Below are positions 1-5,072 of a stretch of DNA of 5,072 nt, in pieces. The position numbers were made by a program, and so were the translations under genes. The stretch comes from Chryseobacterium gleum (GTDB lineage: Bacteria; Bacteroidota; Bacteroidia; Flavobacteriales_D; Sanyastnellaceae), in assembly GCA_945883885.1 (NCBI GenBank), contig CAMCYM010000129.1, positions 1 through 5,072 on the forward strand, read 5' to 3'. Below the pieces are notes generated by a model that was given only the letters and a program-made list of their open reading frames with translations, ran no database searches and was not told the DNA's origin. Position 1 is the stretch's first letter, and the number at the start of each line of letters is the position of its first letter.

Positions 1-1020
1 ACACGGGGACGTCAAGCCACCGGCGATCCCGGCGGTAATACGTTGATGTTCAAGGAGGATTTGCTCGATTTGGTCAACCGCAGGTTGCAGGAAGCCATAC
101 CGGGCACGAAGCCCATCGCCATGCGCACGTTGGAGAAAGACCTCGTGGACATGCAACGCTTGTACGGTGTGAAGATTGTGAAGCACAGCCTGCACAAACG
201 GGCCTGGTACAGCTATGCATCGTCGGGCATGACCATCCGAAAGGGCAAGCTGACCAGCAGTGAAATGGCCCGGCTGGAAGGCGCGCTGGCGATTTTGGCT
301 CGGTTTTACGAAACGCCAGGATATGAGTGGCTCCGCTTTGCAAACGGTCGGATTCGATTCGCATTCGGCATGGTCGCTCCTTCGCGGGCGCGGGGAACTA
401 AGCCAGAGTCCGACGGTGGACGGTGGTTGGATGGGGGAGAGGCGGGGCCGCCGAGTGATGTTATGGAGGCCTTGCTCCTCGGTCTTGCAACGGGAACGTG
501 GATGAACGCAACGTGGGGAGGCGAAACGCGCTGTATGCGGCTTGAAGCCCTGGCCGATGAAGGATCCGCTCTGGTCGGTGCGGGGACCATCGAGGTCGCA
601 GGCGGTTTTTCTACGGAAGTATTTGCGCTTTCTGAGGTGACGGACGTCCAAGCCAGGGACGTGGTCCCTGCATCGGCCCCAGCGCCCTTCGCATGGTCCT
701 TTCCCCTGCGAGGCGCGTCCACCGATGTGCCTGTCTCGGGAGACGTCGGGGAGCGGGTGGAAATGCGCATTTGGTTTACGATGGATGCCTTGTCCGCATG
801 CGACCACGCGCCGTTCCCAGGCGATTTGCTGTGCAAGCCTGAGGCGGCCGCTGGGGGCCAAATTCTGACATACGCCCTGGTCCCCGGCGACGCGTGGGCC
901 CGTCGTCTGTGGAGTTTTGGGCCGAGTGCCCAACTGCTCGAACCCGTGGAATTGCGGATGCAACTGGCTTCACAAGTCGAGCAGATGCGCGCGGGCTATG
1001 CGAAGTTGTTTGGTCCTTGA
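1..1020 (+). CDS. WYL-domain transcriptional regulator, 5'-partial
   Basis: Likely a cytoplasmic DNA-binding regulator of the WYL family; ligand and target genes are unknown. The frame is open from base 1, and the codons before the first candidate starts (TTG 43, ATG 46) read like family sequence (TRGRQATGDPGGNTLMFKEDL), so the true start is probably just off the left edge. The in-window part is 339 codons plus TGA. The N-terminal third resembles the winged-helix region of Bacteroidota WYL proteins: a FKEDLLDLVNRRL helix, then RTLEKDLVDMQ as the probable recognition helix, then a segment ending in ILARFYETPGYEWL. The C-terminus (about 890-1000), with LWSFGPSAQLLEPVELR, matches the end of WYL-family proteins. 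The Trp-Tyr-Leu signature itself is not visible; the corresponding stretch seems to read SALVGAG. Family assignment is fairly sure, ligand sensing is not. It converges with the peptidase gene. Confidence 0.82.
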   Translation, partial: TRGRQATGDPGGNTLMFKEDLLDLVNRRLQEAIPGTKPIAMRTLEKDLVDMQRLYGVKIVKHSLHKRAWYSYASSGMTIRKGKLTSSEMARLEGALAILARFYETPGYEWLRFANGRIRFAFGMVAPSRARGTKPESDGGRWLDGGEAGPPSDVMEALLLGLATGTWMNATWGGETRCMRLEALADEGSALVGAGTIEVAGGFSTEVFALSEVTDVQARDVVPASAPAPFAWSFPLRGASTDVPVSGDVGERVEMRIWFTMDALSACDHAPFPGDLLCKPEAAAGGQILTYALVPGDAWARRLWSFGPSAQLLEPVELRMQLASQVEQMRAGYAKLFGP

Positions 1021-1024
1021 ACCC

Positions 1025-3559
1025 TCAGCGCACGAAAAACAGCGCGTTCGCAAACACCGGTTTCGCACCTTGCCAGAATCCACGAAACAGCGGGTCATCC
1101 ACGAGATACACCGCTGCCCCGTCACCGAGCGATTCGGCACCGAAAACCAGGGTCCCACCCAAATCCTGCACCGCCGAAGCGCCGGCAAAACCGGCGAGGG
1201 GTGCTGCCGTCTCTGCCAGCCGGAACACATTCCCGCCGGTCTCCATCAGCGCAAACCGCTGGGAAGACGTCTTCAAGCTGACATACTGCGAGCGGTATCC
1301 ATACCCCAAGGGGTGCGTGGTATCGACCTCCGTTTGAAAGAGTGCCCCTTCCACACCGCTGCGGACCGCACGTCGATCGGCATCCGCATGCGGCGCTATG
1401 CGGTCGCGCTCCAGTTCCTCCTCCTGCCGCTCTTCTCGGGCTGTAGCCTCTGCGTCGCTTGCGGTTTCTCGGAGTCCGAACCCCTCGATGCCGTCCAAGA
1501 CCTCCAGCGCATTTCCCAACGCCACCAGCCGGCCTCCCGCTTCCACCCAGTCAAGCAAGCGCTCGCCGCACTCCCCACGCAATGAACGGTATCCGCCCGA
1601 AGGAAGCACCAGGACGTCGAAGGCATCGATTCCTCCGTTGCAGACCCAGCTCGGCCGAATGCGGTGCACCGGGTACTTCAACTCCTGCTCCATGTGCCAC
1701 CAAACCGAGCCGGCGCTCAGCGCCGAAACCTCGTTGCCCCAAGCCATCGCCACGCGCGGCGCTTGAATCCAGCGCAGTGCATCCGACCCCATATCCACCC
1801 CAGCACCGGACAAGCCCGAGCTCAGCGTCTTCACTTCGACCAGCCCGAGTTGCCGAACAAGTGCCTGCACTTCGGGCAACAACGCCCGATCCGGCGCATC
1901 GGCGGCCAGCACCACCACACTTCCTCGCGGGAATTGAACGCCCTCCACTGCAAAGGGCTTGTCCGCCACCCGGAGGGGCAGCCCCGCGGCGAGTGCTTGC
2001 GCTACAAAATCCGATGCCGCGAGAGAGCCCCCTCGAACCGCCCAGCCGATGCCGGGGGTCAGACTCGCCGCATCGGGGCGCTTCCATGCATCCCAACCGG
2101 CTGCCGCAACCGGCGTCGTGACCGCGTATGCATCGAGGTTGAAGGCCGACGGCAGGCACCACGCGGTGATGTCGTAGGTCACCGAATCGCTCAGCACAGG
2201 TTGTGGGTCAAATAGGACCTGCAGCAGCGTGCCCCCCGGCTGCGCCGCGGGAATGAACAGGTCGCCCGCGGAGGGTACCACAAGACCCGTTTCGAACGAA
2301 CGGTAGGAACGTGCAGTCCAAGGCTTTTTCGGTGCGGGTCCACCCACCTGCAGGGCCTGGAAGCCGTGCACGCCGAGAAACTCTACAAACCGGGTCAAGG
2401 TCTCCGGCGCGTTCGAGGCAGCAGGCACCCAATACCCCGCATACGGCCCCCACGGGTCCCGGACGGTATTCGAACAGAAAGACGCGAACTCAGCGACCAG
2501 CCGATCGGCGAGTCGGGACGACGTCTCAATAGCGGCCAAACTTGCAACCACGTGGTTCGAAATCCGGTCGTTCAACGTGAGAACCTCCCCATTCTCGCGT
2601 TCAAGGGCCAGTCCAGCCCCGTAACTTCCTCCTTGTTCATAGGTCATCCCGATGGCTCCGAGGTAGGTGGGATACGTATCGCCGTAGCTCGGATAGAAGA
2701 GGTCAAACGTCTCCCGGGTGAAGTACCGTTCTTTCCTTGCATCGAACTCCCGGGCAGTCGCTTTGCCGATTTCCTCTTGGAAGGCGCGCTGCCAAACCGT
2801 GATCGCGGCATGGTAGGGCTCCGCTGCAGGAGGGAAGTAGTAGGGAGATTCTCCCCCCATCTCGTGGAAGTCACAATGCACGTGGGGCATCCATGCAGCA
2901 TAGGCCTTTCGACGCGCCTTGCTCTCCTGCTGGGTGCACCAGGCCCAATCGCGGTTCATATCGAACAAATAGTGGTTCAATCGTCCGCCCGGCCAAGGCT
3001 CCTCGTGCTCTACGGTGGACCCCAAGACATCCGGCTCCACCCCCGCGATGCCGGTGTACCAGGAAGCGTAACGTTCGTGCCCGTCGGGGTTCAAGCTGGG
3101 GTCCAAAATCACAACAACCCGTTCCAGCCATGCATCGATGTCCCCGCCGCCAGCAACCAAGGTATGTGCCACTTCGAGCGCCGATTCCATGCATACTGCT
3201 TCGTTGCCATGCACGCCGTAACTCATCCAAACCACCGCCACATCGGATACGTCTGCTGCAGGTCGCTCCCCCCGGAATCGAGCAAGATTCGCCTGCCGAA
3301 TCTGCTCGAGCCGAGCCATGTTCTTCTCCGACGTCAGAACAAACGTCTCGAGCGTGCGTCCTTCGAAGGTTTCTCCATACACCTGACCCTGCATCCGCGG
3401 AGAGGCAGCATCGAGCATGTGCAAATATGCTAGGGCTTCGTGGTGGGGCGTGAACCGTTGCCCCCACGCAGAAAAATGTGCTTGGGGAGCTGGGATTTGG
3501 CCCGAGAGGGCAGCCCCACCACCTGCATGGACGGCAAGGAGAACGAAAAGTGTGCGCAT
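1025..3559 (-). CDS. Exported M14-family zinc carboxypeptidase-like protein
   Basis: Predicted periplasmic or secreted zinc metallopeptidase of family M14, 844 residues. The start at 3559 is chosen because MRTLFVLLAVHAGGGAALSG gives a short signal peptide directly; an in-frame start at 3643 would add 28 residues that translate a hairpin and have no export character. Catalytic features: HGNE (H117, E120) as the first zinc ligands, DFHEMGG (H232) as the third, NPDG (157-160) and MNRDW (201-205) as the substrate-binding Asn/Arg region, and GMTYEQGG (E308) as the general base. After the peptidase domain (about 35-350) comes a long C-terminal region with an amidotransferase-like fold character (WGNEVSAL near 607, DVLVLPSGGYRSL near 648-660), a charged stretch at 698-730, and a conserved-looking end (DDPLFRGFWQGAKPVFANAL). 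This layout is typical of Bacteroidota M14 proteins. Actual substrate is unknown. No Shine-Dalgarno precedes the start. Confidence 0.93.
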   Translation of the reverse strand: MRTLFVLLAVHAGGGAALSGQIPAPQAHFSAWGQRFTPHHEALAYLHMLDAASPRMQGQVYGETFEGRTLETFVLTSEKNMARLEQIRQANLARFRGERPAADVSDVAVVWMSYGVHGNEAVCMESALEVAHTLVAGGGDIDAWLERVVVILDPSLNPDGHERYASWYTGIAGVEPDVLGSTVEHEEPWPGGRLNHYLFDMNRDWAWCTQQESKARRKAYAAWMPHVHCDFHEMGGESPYYFPPAAEPYHAAITVWQRAFQEEIGKATAREFDARKERYFTRETFDLFYPSYGDTYPTYLGAIGMTYEQGGSYGAGLALERENGEVLTLNDRISNHVVASLAAIETSSRLADRLVAEFASFCSNTVRDPWGPYAGYWVPAASNAPETLTRFVEFLGVHGFQALQVGGPAPKKPWTARSYRSFETGLVVPSAGDLFIPAAQPGGTLLQVLFDPQPVLSDSVTYDITAWCLPSAFNLDAYAVTTPVAAAGWDAWKRPDAASLTPGIGWAVRGGSLAASDFVAQALAAGLPLRVADKPFAVEGVQFPRGSVVVLAADAPDRALLPEVQALVRQLGLVEVKTLSSGLSGAGVDMGSDALRWIQAPRVAMAWGNEVSALSAGSVWWHMEQELKYPVHRIRPSWVCNGGIDAFDVLVLPSGGYRSLRGECGERLLDWVEAGGRLVALGNALEVLDGIEGFGLRETASDAEATAREERQEEELERDRIAPHADADRRAVRSGVEGALFQTEVDTTHPLGYGYRSQYVSLKTSSQRFALMETGGNVFRLAETAAPLAGFAGASAVQDLGGTLVFGAESLGDGAAVYLVDDPLFRGFWQGAKPVFANALFFVR

Positions 3560-3590
3560 GGTGCGAAAGTATTTGCTGGCGCCTAGAAAC

Positions 3591-3618
3591 GCGAAAACCG
3601 GCCGAAGCCGGTTCTCGC
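3591..3618 (-). terminator. UUCG-loop hairpin, probable terminator after the acidic small ORF
   Basis: Read on the minus strand, the arms GCGAGAACCGGC and GCCGGTTTTCGC flank a TTCG loop closed by a C-G pair, the very stable C(UUCG)G tetraloop. All 12 positions pair in minus-strand RNA, one as a G-U wobble; in plus-strand RNA that position becomes an A-C mismatch, so the structure favours minus-strand transcripts. It lies 18 bases past the stop of the acidic ORF and 31 bases before the peptidase start. The following tract (GTTTCT) is a poor U-run, so it could instead be an mRNA-stabilising or processing hairpin in the peptidase leader. Confidence 0.6.
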
Positions 3619-3636
3619 AAATGCGTTCGAGGAAGC

Positions 3637-3747
3637 TTACCAATCGCTGTCCTCTTCGTCGCTTTCGACGTCATCTTCTTCGAAATCGAAGTCGAAGTCG
3701 TCCTCTTCTTCGTCGTCCGGACCGAAGTCCCAGTGCTGATTGATCAT
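3637..3747 (-). CDS. Candidate 36-residue highly acidic small protein
   Basis: I do not recognise this gene. ATG at 3747 to TAA at 3637 encodes 36 residues, starting MINQHWDFGPDDEEEDDFDF and ending EEDSDW. Twenty residues are Asp or Glu, none is Lys or Arg and one is His; Phe alternates with Asp in the middle (DFDFDF), and Trp sits near both ends. It has no signal peptide or membrane segment, so it is presumably cytoplasmic and disordered. Evidence for a real gene: all four internal Phe codons are TTC and most Asp codons GAC, in keeping with a GC-rich genome; the start context GCCATG matches the neighbours; and a strong hairpin follows the stop. It lies 95 bases after the peroxidase stop on the same strand. 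A role such as binding a basic protein or cations would be guesswork. Low complexity means it could be a chance frame. Confidence 0.55.
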   Translation of the reverse strand: MINQHWDFGPDDEEEDDFDFDFEEDDVESDEEDSDW

Positions 3748-3842
3748 GGCGTGACGCTTGAATCGTGAAACAAGAATCAATAGGTCCGCCTCGAATATAA
3801 ATGTGGATTTCCGCCTCTGTGCAAGGGAATCGAGGAATTTTT
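3748..3842 (-). other. Intergenic leader between peroxidase and acidic ORF
   Basis: This 95-base spacer is more A/T-rich than the genes around it and could hold the 3' end of the peroxidase transcript and a promoter for the acidic ORF. It contains an 8-base direct repeat, TCCGCCTC on the plus strand, at 3785-3792 and 3810-3817. I see no convincing Bacteroidota promoter (TTTG about 20 bases ahead of TAnnTTTG) and no good terminator, so co-transcription with the peroxidase gene remains possible. Confidence 0.3.
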
Positions 3843-4442
3843 TTACTTCGTGCTTCCGGCGGCAAATGCGCGGATTTCAGCATCTTTCGGGGACACCCCA
3901 CTGCGGTATGCCCCTACAAGGCGCCCTTGCTCGTCCACGAGAAACTTGTGGAAGTTCCACTTGACATCGTGATCGGACACGCCATTTAAACTCGCCCGGC
4001 AAAGCCAAGCATACACAGGATGCTGTGCCTCGCCTTTGACGGATACTTTTTCCATCATGGTGAACGAAACCCCGTAGTTCCGAGCGCAGAATTCTCCGAT
4101 TTCTGTCGCCGATCCGGGCTCTTGCTTGCCGAAGTCATTGCACGGGAAACCGAGTATGACCAACCCTTTGTCGCCGAACTCTTTGTGCAATGCCTCGAGC
4201 TCCGCGTACTGCGGCGTGTACCCGCATTTCGAGGCGGTATTCACCAGGAGGACCCGCTTCCCGCGGAGTTGCGAGAACGCGAACGGCTCGCCTTCCAACG
4301 TGGTGGCCTGAAGATCATAGAATGACGCGGTGGACGGGCTGGGCGTGTGCACGGTCTTGCCCTTGAAGGTGCTCCAACCCCACCATCCAGCGCCCGCAAG
4401 TGCCAGTGAGGCAACCGTTCCGAAGATAATCCAAGTGTTCAT
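3843..4442 (-). CDS. Membrane-anchored glutathione peroxidase family protein (thioredoxin-type)
   Basis: Reduces hydrogen or organic peroxides with a cysteine active site; 199 residues. The start at 4442 (MNTWIIFGTVASL) is preferred over an in-frame one at 4469, which would add nine residues before the hydrophobic segment. Residues 4-23 form one membrane segment with no lipobox cysteine, so a signal anchor placing the enzyme on the periplasmic face is likely. The family domain spans about 40-195: NTASKCGYTPQY carries the peroxidatic Cys73, GFPCNDFGKQEPG carries Gln107, and KWNFHKFLVD carries Trp162 and Asn163, completing the catalytic tetrad. Cys119 in EFCARNYGVSF aligns with the resolving cysteine of non-selenium, thioredoxin-dependent members, so thioredoxin-like partners are more likely than glutathione. 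An uninterrupted Cys codon, not TGA, is at the active site. It is divergent from the secreted-protein gene at 4498. Confidence 0.94.
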   Translation of the reverse strand: MNTWIIFGTVASLALAGAGWWGWSTFKGKTVHTPSPSTASFYDLQATTLEGEPFAFSQLRGKRVLLVNTASKCGYTPQYAELEALHKEFGDKGLVILGFPCNDFGKQEPGSATEIGEFCARNYGVSFTMMEKVSVKGEAQHPVYAWLCRASLNGVSDHDVKWNFHKFLVDEQGRLVGAYRSGVSPKDAEIRAFAAGSTK

Positions 4443-4497
4443 GGCGATATTTCTATGGATGCAACCCACTTTTGGCCCACAAGGTTCAACCTATACC
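4443..4497. promoter_or_regulatory. Divergent intergenic region, probable promoters for both flanking genes
   Basis: These 55 bases separate the start codons of the peroxidase (-) and the secreted protein (+), so both promoters should lie here or overlap the coding starts. A TTTG occurs at 4471-4474 on the plus strand, but the matching TAnnTTTG element at the expected distance is absent or very poor (TACCATGG at 4494, overlapping the start codon). No operator-like palindrome is obvious. The call rests on gene arrangement, not on a recognised motif. Confidence 0.4.
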
Positions 4498-5072
4498 ATG
4501 GTTTTTTTCCGCAACCGATTCATTCGCATCGGACTCCTGAGCGCGCTTGCCTATCTGTATGCAACCGACGAAGCAGCAGGTCAGGGCTGCAACACGTTCG
4601 GTTCGTACAACCTGGGACCCGACGTGGAGATCACGTGTGTCGATTCATGCGTCACTGTGACTGCACCTTCCGTCGCCACAGTCGTAGCCGGGGGAGGGAA
4701 CTCCTATGCAGTCAGTGAAATTCCATATGTCCTGCCTTTTCCATTTTCGCAAGGAACCGCACTGGCACTGCCTGACGACACCTATTCATCCTCAATTCCC
4801 ATCGGATTTCCATTTCAGTTTTACGGGGCTAGCTACTCGAACGTGTGGGTTTCATCAAATGGATACATTCGATTCACCGCACCTACCGGTACATTCAGTC
4901 CTTTCGTCCCAGCTGGTCCGGTACCCAATCCCAACATGGCCCGACCCGCGGTGTTCGCCGTTTACCATGACATCAATCCGGCCACATGCGGCTCGATCCG
5001 GACTGGCACATACGGCGTAGCCCCATGTCGTCTATTTGTAGTGAATTTTAATGCGGTATGCCAGTATTCCTG
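4498..5072 (+). CDS. Secreted gliding/T9SS-type beta-rich protein, 3'-partial
   Basis: The frame is open from ATG 4498 to the window end (191 codons), with no stop seen, so the protein continues off the right edge. Residues 1-30 look like a signal peptide: a basic start (FFRNRFIR), a hydrophobic core (IGLLSALAYLYA) and probable cleavage near AAGQ/GC. The mature start, CNTFGSYNLGPD then VTVTAPS, and the motifs IGFPFQFYG (102-110), VSSNGYIRF (118-126), AVYHDINP (154-161) and GTYGVAPCRLFVVNF (170-184) match large cell-surface proteins of Bacteroidota that usually end in a T9SS sorting or gliding-motility-associated C-terminal domain. That domain is not in the window, so the secretion route is inferred. 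Six cysteines (31, 47, 51, 164, 177, 188) could form disulfides. Likely role: adhesin or surface/extracellular structural protein. The third codon positions look more A/T-rich than in the other genes. Confidence 0.8.
   Translation, partial: MVFFRNRFIRIGLLSALAYLYATDEAAGQGCNTFGSYNLGPDVEITCVDSCVTVTAPSVATVVAGGGNSYAVSEIPYVLPFPFSQGTALALPDDTYSSSIPIGFPFQFYGASYSNVWVSSNGYIRFTAPTGTFSPFVPAGPVPNPNMARPAVFAVYHDINPATCGSIRTGTYGVAPCRLFVVNFNAVCQYS

Noticed and set aside
2366..3433. Long plus-strand open frame (355 codons) opposite the peptidase
   Set aside because: It is Arg/Pro/His-rich with no recognisable domain and lies wholly antisense to a well-supported gene; it is a GC-driven shadow frame.
3560..3590. 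Bacteroidota-type -7 element (TACTTTCG) just before the peptidase start
   Set aside because: It matches TAnnTTTG imperfectly, has no clear TTTG at the right distance and would put the transcript start on the start codon; too weak to list.
3560..3643. In-frame N-terminal extension of the peptidase from an ATG at 3643
   Set aside because: The extra 28 residues translate the UUCG hairpin, overlap the acidic ORF and place the signal peptide internally; the start at 3559 gives a proper signal peptide.
3478..3768. Plus-strand frame with a hydrophobic, Val/Phe-rich tail
   Set aside because: The tail is simply the antisense of the Asp/Glu codons of the acidic ORF, which read as Val, Phe and Ile on the other strand.
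3748..3842. Inverted CCTCGA/TCGAGG pair as a terminator for the peroxidase
   Set aside because: The arms are only 6 bases with a loop of well over 30 bases and no U-tract, so the structure is not persuasive.
4443..4469. Nine-residue N-terminal extension of the peroxidase from an ATG at 4469
   Set aside because: It adds MGCIHRNIA before a membrane segment with no benefit; the start at 4442 has the shared RCCATG context.
4455..4718. Plus-strand frame of 87 codons overlapping the secreted-protein start
   Set aside because: It is in a different frame from the well-supported secreted protein, lacks a signal peptide or known motif and is rich in Arg, Cys and His.

Overview
The window looks like ordinary chromosomal sequence from a fairly GC-rich member of the Bacteroidota, probably a Flavobacteriales-type marine or freshwater lineage. 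The lineage call is inference. It rests on (i) a 3'-end partial secreted protein of the type seen in gliding/type IX secretion (T9SS) Bacteroidota, (ii) a Bacteroidota-style M14 metallopeptidase with a long C-terminal domain, (iii) a WYL-family regulator of the form common in that phylum, and (iv) no Shine-Dalgarno sequence before any visible start codon.

Layout: bases 1-1020 (+) hold a WYL-domain transcriptional regulator whose N-terminus lies off the left edge. It converges tail-to-tail, with a 4-base gap, on a large exported M14 carboxypeptidase-like protein (1025-3559, -). Upstream of the peptidase on the same strand is a 28-base hairpin with a UUCG loop (3591-3618). Before that lies a very short gene candidate for a 36-residue, extremely acidic protein (3637-3747, -), and before that a membrane-anchored glutathione peroxidase (3843-4442, -). 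A 55-base divergent gap separates the peroxidase from a secreted, cysteine-containing beta-rich protein (4498 onward, +) that runs off the right edge.

The three minus-strand genes read in one direction (peroxidase, acidic small protein, peptidase). The hairpin between the last two suggests the peptidase may be a separate transcription unit. Peroxidase, peptidase and the truncated protein are all predicted to act outside the cytoplasm, but nothing shows that they share a pathway. No tRNA, rRNA, CRISPR array, insertion sequence or phage gene is visible, and no stretch over 300 bases lacks a gene.

I found no convincing new multi-gene system. The item most worth a second look is the acidic 36-residue reading frame: 20 of 36 residues are Asp or Glu, none is Lys or Arg, and a hairpin follows it. 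It shares an RCCATG start context with the three other visible starts.
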